A stretch of 64,000 nt of DNA from contig NC_079879.1 of the NCBI RefSeq assembly GCF_029227915.1, positions 31,998,501 through 32,062,500 of the forward strand. Reading direction: 5' to 3'. The notes below the pieces were generated by a model. The model saw nothing but the letters and a program-made list of their open reading frames with translations, did not search any database and was not told the origin of the DNA. Positions 1 to 12,986 of the stretch are shown piece by piece. The position numbers were made by a program, and so were the translations under genes. The stretch is from Hydractinia symbiolongicarpus. Taxonomy: Eukaryota > Cnidaria > Hydrozoa > Anthoathecata > Hydractiniidae. Position 1 is the first letter of the stretch. The number at the start of each line of letters is the position of its first letter.

Positions 1-3
1 CGG

Positions 4-206
4 CCCGTATAGTCAAAAGTATACAAAGAAAGTACCCAGGGAGTAAACTCATTTCCCGAACGATTTTTTAAATTATTTTTTCACCACTAAAACGCATGAG
101 ACTTGTAGTTTTCAAAAATGTTTTCATTTTTGATGAGACGCTTAATGAAAGAGGTTTAATCGCCGGCAAACGAAAACCCGCGATTTCCCGTAAATCCCGG
201 GCTTGG
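4..206 (+). repeat. Representative satellite monomer (203 bp)
   Basis: One full unit, given as the reference copy. Hand count gives 78 G+C of 203 (38%) and 12 CpG dinucleotides. Landmarks are GTATAC at about 19-24, a T/A run at about 64-82, an 8-bp dyad at 113-132, GCCGGC at about 163-168 and CCCGGG at 196-201. Because 203 is not divisible by 3, a reading frame shifts at each copy, which argues against any coding role. Confidence 0.97.
113..132. other. Perfect 8-bp dyad with 4-nt spacer in the monomer
   Basis: CAAAAATG, a TTTT spacer, then CATTTTTG, its exact reverse complement. The same dyad recurs in most monomers of both arms. Some types keep the stem but change the spacer (AAAC in type B). 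Others break the stem: CATATTTG in type C, CAATTTTG in the GCAAAC type, and CAAACTTG in some left-arm copies. It could extrude as a cruciform or be bound as a dyad; neither is shown by sequence alone. Confidence 0.85.
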
Positions 207-210
207 CCCG
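198..210. other. 5-bp G/C dyad with 3-nt loop at the monomer boundary
   Basis: CGGGC, TTG, GCCCG: a perfect short inverted repeat once per monomer. In the GGACTCGGCCCG variants one arm changes to CGGAC, so perfect pairing is lost on that side. It is not followed by a T run and there is no gene nearby, so I do not call it a terminator. Confidence 0.75.
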
Positions 211-409
211 TATAGTCTAATGTATACAAAGAAAGTACCCAGGGAGTAAACTCATTTCCCGAACGATTTTTTAAATTTTTTTTTCACCACTAAAACGCAT
301 GGGACTTGTAGTTTTCAAAAATGTTTTCATTTTTGATGAGACGCTTAATGAAAGAGGTTTAATCGCCGGCAAACGAAAACCCGCGATTTCCCGTAAATCC
401 CGGGCTTGG

Positions 410-423
410 CCCGTATAGTCGAA
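410..423 (+). other. CENP-B-box-like motif, spacing one base short
   Basis: CCCG, six bases (TATAGT), then CGAA. The mammalian CENP-B box read on this strand is CCCG, seven bases with T at the third, then CGAA. This copy has the two outer tetramers and the T but one base fewer in the spacer. It occurs in the AGTCGAATG monomers and is destroyed in the AGTCAAAAG monomers. Binding is not implied; a one-base change in spacing may abolish it. Confidence 0.35.
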
Positions 424-1082
424 TGTATACAAAGAAAGTACCCAAGAAGTAAATTAATTTCCCGAACGATTTTTTAAATTTTTTTTTCACCACTAAAACG
501 CATAAGACTTGTAGTTTTCAAAAATGTTTTCATTTTTGATGGGACGCTGAATAAAAGAAGTTTAATCGCCGGCAAACGAAATCCCGCGATTTCCCGTAAA
601 TCCCGGACTCGGCCCGTTTAGTCAAAAGCATAAAAAGAAAGTACCCAGGGAGTAAACTCATTTCCCGAACGATTTTTTATATTATTTTTTCACCACTAAA
701 ACGCATGAGACTTGTAGTTTTCAAAAATGTTTTCATTTTTGATGGGACGCTGAATAAAAGAAGTTTAATCGCCAGCAAACGAAATCCCGCGATTTCCCGT
801 AAATCCCGAACTCGGCCCGTATAGTCAAAAGTATACAAAGAAAGTACCCAGGGAGTAAACTCATTTCCCGAACGATTTTTTAAATTATTTTTTCACCACT
901 AAAACGCATGAGACTTGTAGTTTTCAAAAATGTTTTCATTTTTGATGAGACGCTTAATGAAAGAGGTTTAATCGCCGGCAAACGAAAACCCGCGATTTCC
1001 CGTAAATCCCGGGCTTGGCCCGTATAGTCGAATGTATAAAAAGAAAGTACCCTGTGAGTAAACTCATTTCCAGAACGATTTT

Positions 1083-4000
1083 TTAAATTATTTTTTCATC
1101 ACTAAAACGCATGAGACTTGTAGTTTTCAAAAATGTTTTCATTTTTGATGAGACGTTTAATGAAAGAGGTTTAATCGCCGGCAAACGAAAACCCGCGATT
1201 TCTCGTAAATCCCGGGCTTGGCCCGTATAGTCGAATGTATAAAAAAAGTGCCCTGTGAGTAAACTCATTTCCAGAACGATTTTTTAAATTATTTTTTCAC
1301 CACTAAAACGCATAAGACTTGTAGTTTTCAAAAATGTTTTCATTTTTGATGAGACGCTTAATAAAAGAAGTTTAATCGCCGGCAAACGAAAACCCGCGAT
1401 TTCCCGAGAATCCCGGGCTTGGCCCGTTTAGTCAAAAGTATACAAAGAAAGTACCCAGGGAGTAAACTCATTTCCCGAACGATTTTTTAATTTATTTTTT
1501 CACCACTAAAACGCATGAGACTTGCAGTTTTCAAACTTGTTTTCATTTTTGATGAGACTCTGAATAAAAGAAGTTTAATCGCCGCCAAATGAAAACCCGC
1601 GATTTCCCGTAAATCCCGGGTTTGGCCCGTATAGTCAAATGTATACAAAGAAAGTACCCAAGGAGTAAACTTATTTCCCGAACGATTTTTTAAATTTTTT
1701 TTTCACCACTAAAACGCATGAGACTTGTAGTTTTCAAAAATGTTTTCATTTTTGATGAGACGCTTAATGAAAGAGGTTTAATCGCCGGCAAACGAAAACC
1801 CGCGATTTCCCGTAAATCCCGGGCTTGGCCCGTATAGTCAAAAGTATACAAAGAAAGTACCCAGGGAGTAAACTCATTTCCCGAACGATTTTTTAAATTA
1901 TTTTTTCACCATTAAAACGCATGAGACTTGTAGTTTTCAAAAATGTTTTCATTTTTGATGAGACGCTTAATGAAAGAGGTTTAATCGCCGGCAAACGAAA
2001 ACTAGCGATTTCACGTAAATCACGGGCTTGGCCGTGTAGTCGAATGTATACAAAGAAAGTACCCAGGGAGTAAATTCATTTCCTGAACGATTTTTTAAAT
2101 TTTTTTTTCACCACTAAAACGCATGAGACTTGTAGTTTTCAAAAATGTTTTCATTTTTGATGAGACGCTTAATGAAAGAGGTTTAATCGCCGGCAAACGA
2201 AAACCCGCCATTTCCTGTAAATCCCGGGCTTGGCCCGTATAGTCGAATGTATAAAAAGAAAGTACCCTGTGAGTAAACTCATTTCCAAAACGATTTTTTA
2301 AATTATTTTTTCACCACTAAAACGCATGAGTCTTGTAGTTTTCAAAAATGTTTTCATTTTTGATGAGACGCTTAATGAAAGATGTTTAATCGCCGGCAAA
2401 CGAAAACCAGCGATTTCACCTAAATCACGGGCTTGGCCGTGTAGTCGAATGTATACAAAGAAAGTACCCACGGAGTAAATTCATTTCCCGAACGATTTTT
2501 TAAATTTTTTTTTCACCACTAAAACGCATGAGACTTGTAGTTTTCAAAAATGTTTTCATTTTTGATGAGACGCTTAATGAAAGAGGTTTAATCGCCGGCA
2601 AACGAAAACCCGCGATTTCCCGTAAATCCCGGGCTTGGCCCGTATAGTCGAATGTATAAAAAGAAAGTACCCAGTGAGTAAACTCATTTCCAGAACGATT
2701 TTTTAAATTATTTTTTCATCACTAAAACGCATGAGACTTGTAGTTTTTAAAAATGTTTTCATTTTTGATGAGACGCTTAATGAAAGAGGTTTAATCGCCG
2801 GCAAACGAAAACCAGCGATTTCCCCTAAATCCCGGGCTTGGCCCGTGTAGTCGAATGTATACAAAGAAAGTACCCAGGGAGTAAACTCATTTCCAGAACG
2901 ATTTTTTAAATTTTTTTTTCACCACTAAAACGCATGAGACTTGTAGTTTTCAAAAATGTTTTCATTTTTGATGAGACGTTTAATGAAAGAGGTTTAATCG
3001 CCGGCAAACGAAAACCCGCGATTTCCCGTAAATCCCGGGCTTGGCCCGTATAGTCGAATGTATAAAAAAAGTGCCCTGTGAGTAAACTCATTTCCAGAAC
3101 GATTTTTTAAATTATTTTTTCACCACTAAAACGCAAAAGACTTGTAGTTTTCAAAAATGTTTTCATTTTTGATGAGACGCTGAATAAAAGAAGTTTAATC
3201 GCCGGCAAACGAAAACCCGCGATTTCCCGAGAATCCTGGGCTTGGCCCGTTTAGTCAAAAGTATTCAAAGAAAGTACCCAGGGAGTAAACTCATTTCCCG
3301 AACGATTTTTTAATTTATTTTTTCACCACTAAAACGCATGAGACTTGCAGTTTTCAAACTTGTTTTCATTTTTGATGAGACTCTGAATAAAAGAAGTTTA
3401 ATCGCCGCCAAATGAAAACCCGCGATTTCCCGTAAATCCCGGGCTTGGCCCGTATAGTCAAAAGTATACAAAGAAAGTACCCAGGGAGTAAACTCATTTC
3501 CCGAACGATTTTTTAAATTATTTTTTCACCACTAAAACGCATGAGACTTGTAGTTTTCAAAAATGTTTTCATTTTTGATGAGACGCTTAATGAAAGAGGT
3601 TTAATCGCCGGCAAACGAAAACTAGCGATTTCACCTAAATCACGGGCTTGGCCGTGTAGTCGAATGTATACAAAGAAAGTACCCAGGGAGTAAATTCATT
3701 TCCCGAACGATTTTTTAAATTTTTTTTTCACCACTAAAACGCATGAGACTTGTAGTTTTCAAAAATGTTTTCATTTTTGATGAGACGCTTAATGAAAGAG
3801 GTTTAATCGCCGGCAAACGAAAACCCGCGATTTCCTGTAAATCCCGGGCTTGGCCCGTATAGTCGAATGTATAAAAAGAAAGTACCCTGTGAGTAAACTC
3901 ATTTCCAGAACGATTTTTTAAATTATTTTTTCACCACTAAAACGCATGAGACTTGTAGTTTTCAAAAATGTTTTCATTTTTGATGAGACGCTTAATGAAA

Positions 4001-5740
4001 GAGGTTTAATCGCCGGCAAACGAAAACCAGCGATTTCCCCTAAATCCCGGGCTTGGCCCGTGTAGTCGAATGTATACAAAGAAAGTACCCAGGGAGTAAA
4101 CTCATTTCCCAAACGATTTTTTAAATTTTTTTTTCACCACTAAAACGCATGAGACTTGTAGTTTTCAAAAATGTTTTCATTTTTGATGAGACGCTTAATG
4201 AAAGAGGTTTAATCGCCGGCAAACGAAAACCAGCGATTTCCCCTAAATCCCGGGCTTGGCCCGTGTAGTCGAATGTATACAAAGAAAGTACCCAGGGAGT
4301 AAACTCATTTCCAGAACGATTTTTTTAATTTTTTTTTCACCACTAAAACGCATGAGACTTGTAGTTTTCAAAAATGTTTTCATTTTTGATGAGACGTTTA
4401 ATGAAAGAGGTTTAATCGCCGGCAAACGAAAACCCGCGATTTCCCGTAAATCCCGGGCTTGGCCCGTATAGTCGAATGTATAAAAAAAGTGCCCTGTGAG
4501 TAAACTCATTTCCAGAACGATTTTTTAAATTATTTTTTCACCACTAAAACGCATAAGACTTGTAGTTTTCAAAAATGTTTTCATTTTTGATGAGACGCTG
4601 AATAAAAGAAGTTTAATCGCCGGCAAACGAAAACCCGCGATTTTCCGAGAATCCCGGGCTTGGCCCGTTTAGTCAAAAGTATACAAAGAAAGTACCCAGG
4701 GAGTAAACTCATTTCCCGAACGATTTTTTAATTTATTTTTTCACCACTAAAACGCATGAGACTTGCAGTTTTCAAACTTGTTTTCATTTTTGATGAGACT
4801 CTGAATAAAAGAAGTTTAATCGCCGCCAAATGAAAACCCGCGATTTCCCGTAAATCCCGGGTTTGGCCCGTATAGTCAAATGTATACAAAGAAAGTACCC
4901 AAGGAGTAAACTCATTTCCCGAACGATTTTTTAAATTTTTTTTTCACCACTAAAACGCATGAGACTTGTAGTTTTCAAAAATGTTTTCATTTTTGATGAG
5001 ACGCTTAATGAAAGAGGTTTAATCGGCGGCAAACGAAAACCCGCGATTTCCCGTAAATCCCGGGCTTGGCCCGTATAGTCAAAAGTATACAAAGAAAGTA
5101 CCCAGGGAGTAAACTCATTTCCCGAACGATTTTTTAAATTATTTTTTCACCACTAAAACGCATGAGACTTGTAGTTTTCAAAAATGTTTTCATTTTTGAT
5201 GAGACGCTTAATGAAAGAGGTTTAATCGCCGGTAAACGAAAACTAGCGATTTCACCTAAATCACGGGCTTGGCCGTGTAGTCGAATGTATACAAAGAAAG
5301 TACCCAGGGAGTAAATTCATTTCCCGAACGATTTTTTAAATTTTTTTTTCACCACTAAAACGCATGAGACTTGTAGTTTTCAAAAATGTTTTCATTTTTG
5401 ATGAGACGCTTAATGAAAGAGGTTTAATCGCCGGCAAACGAAAACCCGCGATTTCCTGTAAAGCCCGGGCTTGGCCCGTATAGTCGAATGTATAAAAAGA
5501 AAGTACCCTGTGAGTAAACTCATTTCCAGAACGATTTTTTAAATTATTTTTTCACCACTAAAACGCATGAGACTTGTAGTTTTCAAAAATGTTTTCATTT
5601 TTGATGAGACGCTTAATGAAAGAGGTTTAATCGCCGGCAAACGAAAACCAGCGATTTCCCCTAAATCCCGGGCTTGGCCCGTGTAGTCGAATGTATACAA
5701 AGAAAGTACCCAGGGAGTAAACTCATTTCCCGAACGATTT
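1083..5740 (+). repeat. Irregular 7-9-monomer higher-order repeat (about 1.4-1.8 kb)
   Basis: Three imperfect copies. The GACGTTTAATG variant falls at 1152, 2975 and 4393 (spacings 1,823 and 1,418). The CTTGCAG...AAACTTG...GACTCTG monomer falls at 1521, 3344 and 4762, with the same two spacings. The ACTAGCGATTTCAC monomer falls at 2001, 3621 and 5242 (1,620 and 1,621). Copies differ by gain or loss of whole monomers: the GTTTGGCCCG monomer near 1,620 and 4,860 is missing from the middle copy. A short variant with GTATAAAAAAAGTGCCC explains spacings a few bases below a multiple of 203. Confidence 0.85.
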
Positions 5741-5840
5741 TTTAAATTTTTTTTTCACCACTAAAACGCATGAGACTTGTAGTTTTCAAAAATGTTTTCA
5801 TTTTTGATGAGACGCTTAATGAAAGAGGTTTAATCGCCGG

Positions 5841-6652
5841 CAAACAAAAACCCGCGATTTCCCGTAAATCCCGGACTCGGCCCGTATAGTCAAAAGTATA
5901 CAAAGAAAGTACCCAGGGAGTAAACTCATTTCCCGAACGATTTTTTAAATTATTTTTTCACCACTAAAACGCATGAGACTTGCAGTTTTCAAACTTGTTT
6001 TCATTTTTGATGAGACGCTGAATAAAAGAAGTTTAATCGCCGCCAAACGAAAACCCGCGATTTCCCGTAAATCCCGGGCTTCGCCCGTATAGTCGAATGT
6101 ATACAAAGAAAGTACCCAAGGAGTAAACTCATTTCCCGAACGAATTTTTAAATTTTTTTTTCACCACTAAAACGCATGAGACTTGTAGTTTTCAAAAATG
6201 TTTTCATTTTTGATGAGACGCTTAATGAAAGAGGTTTAATCGCCGGCAAACAAAAACCCGCGATTTCCCGTAAATCCCGGACTCGGCCCGTATAGTCAAA
6301 AGTATACAAAGAAAGTACCCAGGGAGTAAACTCATTTCCCGAACGATTTTTTAAATTATTTTTTCACCACTAAAACGCATGAGACTTGCAGTTTTCAAAC
6401 TTGTTTTCATTTTTGATGAGACGCTGAATAAAAGAAGTTTAATCGCCGCCAAACGAAAACCCGCGATTTCCCGTAAATCCCGGGCTTCGCCCGTATAGTC
6501 GAATGTATACAAAGAAAGTACCCAAGGAGTAAACTCATTTCCCGAACGAATTTTTAAATTTTTTTTTCACCACTAAAACGCATGAGACTTGTAGTTTTCA
6601 AAAATGTTTTCATTTTTGATGAGACGCTTAATGAAAGAGGTTTAATCGCCGG
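5841..6652 (+). repeat. 406-bp dimer duplication
   Basis: Two adjacent copies of a two-monomer unit (5841-6246 and 6247-6652). Both carry CAAACAAAAACCC, GGACTCGG, GGGCTTCGCCCG and CGAACGAATTTTT. These linked rare variants recur exactly 406 bp apart. Confidence 0.88.
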
Positions 6653-8114
6653 CAAACGAAAACCCGCGATTTCCCGTAAATCCCGGGCTTGGCCCGTATA
6701 GTCGAATGTATACAAAGAAAGTACCCTGTGAGTAAACTCATTTCCAGAGCGATTTTTAAATTATTTTTTCACCACTAAAACGCATAAGACTTGTAGTTTT
6801 CAAAAATGTTTTCATTTTTGATGAGACGCTGAATAAAAGAAGTTTAATCGCCGGCAAACGAAAACCCGCGATTTCCCGTAAATCCCGGACTCGGCCCGTA
6901 TAGTCAAAAGTATACAAAGAAAGTACCCAGGGAGTAAACTCATTTCCCGAACGATTTTTTAAATTATTTTTTCACCACTAAAACGCATGAGACTTGCAGT
7001 TTTCAAACTTGTTTTCATTTTTGATGAGACGCTGAATAAAAGAAGTTTAATCGCCGCCAAACGAAAACCCGCGATTTCCCGTAAATCCCGGGCTTGGCCC
7101 GTATAGTCGAATGTATACAAAGAAAGTACACAAGGAGTAAACTCATTTCCCGAACGATTTTTTAAATTTTTTTTTCACCACTAAAACGCATGAGACTTGT
7201 AGTTTTCAAAAATGTTTTCATTTTTGATGAGACGCTTAATGAAAGGGGTTTAATCGCCGGCAAACGAAAACCCGCGATTTCCCGTAAATCCCGGGCTTGG
7301 CCCGTATATTCGAATGTATACAAAGAAAGTACCCAAGGAGTAAACTCATTTCCCAAACGATTTTTTAAATTTTTTTTTCACCACTAAAACGCATGAGACT
7401 TGTAGTTTTTAAAAATGTTTTCATTTTTGATGAGACGCTTAATGAAAGAGGTTTAATCGCCGGCAAAAGAAAACCCGCGATTTCCCGTAAATCCCGGGCT
7501 TGGCCCGTATAGTCGAATGTATACAAAGAAAGTACCCTGTGAGTAAACTCATTTCCAGAGCGATTTTTTAAATTATTTTTTCACCACTAAAACGCATAAG
7601 ACTTGTAGTTTTCAAAAATGTTTTCATTTTTGATGAGACGCTGAATAAAAGAAGTTTAATCGCCGGCAAACGAAAACCCGCGATTTCCCGTAAATCCCGG
7701 ACTCGGCCCGTATAGTCAAAAGTATACAAAGAAAGTACCCAGGGAGTAAACTCATTTCCCGAACAATTTTTTAAATTATTTTTTCACCACTAAAACGCAT
7801 GAGACTTGCAGTTTTCAAACTTGTTTTCATTTTTGATGAGACGCTGAATAAAAGAAGTTTAATCGCCGCCAAACGAAAACCCGCGATTTCCCGTAAATCC
7901 CGGGCTTGGCCCGTATAGTCGAATGTATACAAAGAAAGTACCCTGTGAGTAAACTCATTTCCCGAACGATTTTTTAAATTATTTTTTCACCACTAAAACG
8001 CATGAGACTTGCAGTTTTCAAACTTGTTTTCATTTTTGATGAGACGCTGAATAAAAGAAGTTTAATCGCCGGCAAACGAAAACCCGCGATTTCCCGTAAA
8101 TCCCGGACTCGGCC
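6653..8114 (+). repeat. Satellite stretch with an 811-bp tetramer period
   Basis: The CCAGAGCGATTTTT variant recurs at 6741 and 7552, 811 bp apart; the first copy lacks one T. The following GGACTCGG monomer and CAGTTTTCAAACTTG / GCCGCC monomer recur in the same order. The stretch runs into the 24-monomer block without unique sequence. Confidence 0.8.
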
Positions 8115-11100
8115 CGTATAGTCAAAAGTATACAAAGAAAGTACCCAGGGAGTAAACTCATTTCCCGAACGATTTTTTAAATTATTTTTTCACCACTAAA
8201 ACGCATGAGACTTGCAGTTTTCAAACTTGTTTTCATTTTTGATGAGACGCTGAATAAAAGAAGTTTAATCGCCGCCAAACAAAAACCCGCGATTTCCCGT
8301 AAATCCCGGGCTTGGCCCGTATAGTCGAATGTATACAAAGAAAGTACCCAAGGAGTAAACTCATTTCCCGAACGATATTTTAAATTTTTTTTTCACCACT
8401 AAAACGCATGAGACTTGTAGTTTTCAAAAATGTTTTCATTTTTGATGAGACGCTTAATGAAAGAGGTTTAATCGCCGGCAAACGAAAACCAGCGATTTCC
8501 CCTAAATCCCGGGCTTGGCCCGTGTAGTCGAATGTATACAAAGAAAGTACCCAGGGAGTAAACTCATTTCCCGAACGATTTTTTAAATTTTTTTTTCACC
8601 ACTAAAACGCATGAGACTTGTAGTTTTCAAAAATGTTTTCATTTTTGATGAGACGCTTAATGAAAGAGGTTTAATCGCCGGCAAACGAAAACCCGCGATT
8701 TCCCGTAAATCCCGGGCTTGGCCCGTATAGTCGAATATATAAAAAGAAAGTACCCTGTGAGTAAACTCATTTATAGAACGATTTTTTAAATTTTTTTTTC
8801 ACCACTAAAACGCATGAGACTTGTAGTTTTCAAAAATGTTTTCATTTTTGATGAGACGCTTAATGAAAGAGGTTTAATCGCCGGCAAACGAAAACCCGCG
8901 ATTTCCCGTAAATCCCGGGCTTGGCCCGTATAGTCGAAAGTATACAAAGAAAGTACCCAGGGAGTAAACTCATTTCCCGAACGATTTTTTAAATTATTTT
9001 TTCACCACTAAAACGCATGAGACTTGTAGTTTTCAAAAATGTTTTCATTTTTGATGAGACGCTTAATGAAAGAGGTTTAATCGCCGGTAAACGAAAACCC
9101 GAGATTTCCCGTAAATCCCGGGCTTGGCCCGTATAGTCGAATGTATAAAAAGAAAGTACCCTGTGAGTAAACTCATTTCCAGAACGATTTTTTAAATTAC
9201 TTTTTCACCACTAAAACGCATAAGACTTGTAGTTTTCAAAAATGTTTTCATTTTTGATGTCACGCTGAATAAAAGAAGTTTAATCGCCGGCAAACGAAAA
9301 CCCGCGATTTCCCGAAAATCCCGGGCTTGGCCCGTATAGTCGAATGTATACAAAGAAAGTACCCAAGGAGTAAACTCATTTCCCGAACGATATTTTAAAT
9401 TGTTTTTTCACCACTAAAACGCATGAGACTTGTAGTTTTCAAAAATGTTTTCATTTTTGATGAGACGCTTAATGAAAGAGGTTTAATCGCCGGCAAACGA
9501 AAACCAGAGATTTCCCCTAAATCCCGGGCTTGGCCCGTGTGGTCGAATGTATACAAAGAAAGTACCCAGGGAGTAAACTCATTTCCCGAACGATTTTTTA
9601 AATTTTTTTTTCACCACTAAAACGCATGAGACTTGTAGTTTTCAAAAATGTTTTCATTTTTGATGAGACGCTTAATGAAAGAGGTTTAATCGCCGGCAAA
9701 CGAAAACCCGCGATTTACCGTAAATCCCGGGCTTGGCCCGTATAGTCGAAAGTATACAAAGAAAGTACCCAGGGAGTAAACTCATTTCCCGAACGATTTT
9801 TTAAATTATTTTTTCAGCACTAAAACGCATGAGACTTGTAGTTTTCAAAAATGTTTTCATTTTTGATGAGACGCTTAATGAAAGAGGTTTAATCGCCGGT
9901 AAACGAAAACCCGAGATTTCCCGTAAATCCCGGGCTTGGCCCGTATAGTCGAATGTATAAAAAGAAAGTACCCTGTGAGTAAACTCATTTCCAGAACGAT
10001 TTTTTAAATTAATTTTTCACCACTAAAACGCATAAGACTTGTAGTTTTCAAAAATGTTTTCATTTTTGATGAGACGCTGAATAAAAGAAGTTTAATCGCC
10101 GGCAAACGAAAACCCGCGATTTCCCGAAAATCCCGGGCTTGGCCCGTATAGTCGAATGTATACAAAGAAAGTACCCAAGGAGTAAACTCATTTCCCGAAC
10201 GATATTTTAAATTGTTTTTTCACCACTAAAACGCATGAGACTTGTAGTTTTCAAAAATGTTTGCATTTTTGATGAGACGCTTAATGAAAGAGGTTTAATC
10301 GCCGGCAAACGAAAACCCGCGATTTCCCGTAAATCCCGGGCTTGGCCCGTATAGTCGAATGTATACAAAGAAAGTACCCTGTGAGTAAACTCATTTCCAG
10401 AACGATTTTTTAAATTACTTTTTCACCACTAAAACGCATAAGACTTGTAGTTTTCAAAAATGTTTTCATTTTTGATGAGACGCTGAATAAAAGAAGTTTA
10501 ATCGCCGGCAAACGAAAACCCGCGATTTCCCGAAAATCCCGGGCTTGGCCCGTATAGTCGAATGTATACAAAGAAAGTACCCAAGGAGTAAACTCATTTC
10601 CCGAACGATATTTTAAATTGTTTTTTCACCACTAAAACGCATGAGACTTGTAGTTTTCAAAAATGTTTGCATTTTTGATGAGACGCTTAATGAAAGAGGT
10701 TTAATCGCCGGCAAACGAAAACCCGCGATTTCCCGTAAATCCCGGGCTTGGCCCGTATAGTCGAATGTATACAAAGAAAGTACCCTGTGAGTAAACTCAT
10801 TTCCAGAACGATTTTTTAAATTATTTTTTCACCACTAAAACGCATAAGACTTGTAGTTTTCAAAAATGTTTTCATTTTTGATGAGACGCTGAATAAAAGA
10901 AGTGTAATCGCCGGCAAACGAAAACCCGCGATTTCCCGAAAATCCCGGGCTTGGCCCGTATAGTCGAATGTATACAAAGAAAGTACCCAAGGAGTAAACT
11001 CATTTCCCGAGCGATATTTTAAATTGTTTTTTCACCACTAAAACGCATGAGACTTGTAGTTTTCAAAAATGTTTGCATTTTTGATGAGACGCTTAATGAA

Positions 11101-12986
11101 AGAGGTTTAATCGCCGGCAAACGAAAACCCGCGATTTCCCGTAAATCCCGGGCTTGGCCCGTATAGTCGAATGTATACAAAGAAAGTACCCTGTGAGTAA
11201 ACTCATTTCCAGAACGATTTTTTAAATTATTTTTTCACCACTAAAACGCATAAGACTTGTAGTTTTCAAAAATGTTTTCATTTTTGATGAGACGCTGAAT
11301 AAAAGAAGTTTAATCGCCGCCAAACGAAAACCCGCGATTTCCCGTAAATCCCGGGCTTGGCCCGTATAGTCGAATGTATACAAAGAAAGTACCCAGGGAG
11401 TAAACTCATTTCCCGAACGATTTTTTAAATTATTTTTTCACCACTAAAACGCATGAGACTTGCAGTTTTCAAACTTGTTTTCATTTTTGATGAGACGCTG
11501 AATAAAAGAAGTTTAATCGCCGGCAAACGAAAACCCGCGTTTTCCCGTAAATCCCGGACTCGGCCCGTATAGTCAAAAGTATACAAAGAAAGTACCCAGG
11601 GAGTAAACTCATTTCCCGAACGATTTTTTAAATTATTTTTTCACCACTAAAACGCATGAGACTTGCAGTTTTCAAACTTGTTTTCATTTTTGATGAGACG
11701 CTGCATAAAAGAAGTTTAATCGCCGCCAAACAAAAACCCGCGATTTCCCGTAAATCCCGGGCTTGGCCCGTATAGTCGAATGTATACAAAGAAAGTACCC
11801 AAGGAGTAAACTCATTTCCCGAACGATTTTTTAAATTTTTTTTTCACCACTAAAACGCATGAGACTTGTAGTTTTCAAAAATGTTTTTATTTTTGATGGG
11901 ACGCTGAATAAAAGAAGTTTAATCGCCGGCAAACGAAAACCCGCGATTTCCCGTAAATCCCGGACTCGGCCCGTATAGTCAAAAGTATACAAAGAAAGTA
12001 CCCAGGGAGTAAACTCATTTCCCGAACGATTTTTTAAATTATTTTTTCACCACTAAAACGCATGACACTTGTAGTTCTCAAAAATGTTTTCATTTTTGAT
12101 GAGACGCTTAATGAAAGAGGTTTAATCGCCGGCAAACGAAAACCAGCGATTTCCCCTAAATCCCGTGCTTGGCCCGTGTAGTCGAATGTATAAAAAGAAA
12201 GTACCCAGGGAGTAAACTCATTTCCCGAACGATTTTTTAAATTTTTTTTTCACCACTAAAATGCATGAGACTTGTAGTTTTCAAAAATGTTTTTATTTTT
12301 GATGGGACGCTGAATAAAAGAAGTTTAATCGCCGGCAAACGAAAACCCGCGATTTCCCGTAAATCCCGGACTTGGCCCGTATAGTCAAAAGTATACAAAG
12401 AAAGTACCCAGGGAGTAAACTCATTTCCCGAACGATTTTTTAAATTATTTTTTCACCACTAAAACGCATGACACTTGTAGTTCTCAAAAATGTTTTCATT
12501 TTTGATGAGACGCTTAATGAAAGAGGTTTAATCGCCGGCAAACGAAAACCAGCGATTTCCCCTAAATCCCGTGCTTGGCCCGTGTAGTCGAATGTACAAA
12601 AAGAAAGTACCCAGGGAGTAAACTCATTTCCCGAACGATTTTTTAAATTTTTTTTTCACCACTAAAATGCATGAGACTTGTAGTTTTCAAAAATGTTTTC
12701 ATTTTTGATGAGACGCTTAATGAAAGAGGTTTAATCGCCGGCAAACGAAAACCCGCGATTTCCCGTAAATCCCGGGCTTGGCCCGTATAGTCGAATGTAT
12801 AAAGAGAAAGTACCCTGTAAGTAAACTCATTTCCAGAACGATTTTTTAAATTACATTTTCACCACTAAAGCGCATAAGACTTGTAGTTTTCAAAAATGTT
12901 TTCATTTTTGATGAGACGCTGAATAAAAGAAGTTTAATCGCCGGCAAACGAAAACCCGCGATTTCCCGAAAATCCCGGGCTTGGCC
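8115..12986 (+). repeat. 24-monomer block, copy 1 (4,872 bp)
   Basis: Rare variants here recur exactly 4,872 bp (24 x 203) downstream. GATGTCACGCTG is at 9259 and 14131, the GTTTGCATTTTTG series starts at 10261 and 15133, and TGACACTTGTAGTTCTC is at 12063 and 16935. The left boundary is near 8,115, because upstream monomers no longer match those upstream of 12,987. This copy has one extra dimer near 12.1-12.5 kb (see copy 2). Confidence 0.9.
10060..11290 (+). repeat. Nested 406-bp dimers, three copies
   Basis: A two-monomer unit pairs a CGATATTTTAAATTG / GTTTGCATTTTTG monomer with a CCTGTGAG / CTGAATAAAAG monomer. The marker TTGCATTTTT is at 10261, 10667 and 11073, exactly 406 bp apart. The same series sits in the second block, from 15133. 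The dimer amplification therefore predates the 24-monomer duplication. Confidence 0.9.

Larger units (their letters stand above)
1..1082 (+). repeat. Heterogeneous monomers at the left edge
   Basis: Five to six monomers of mixed type: some with CTTAATGAAAGAGG, others with CTGAATAAAAGAAG and GGACTCGG. I see no clear multimeric period within this piece. The array is already in progress at base 1, so its left end lies outside the window. Confidence 0.9.

Noticed and set aside
198-210. Intrinsic terminator at the G/C dyad.
   Set aside because: The stem is only 5 bp, there is no following T run, no gene is nearby, and it recurs in every monomer.
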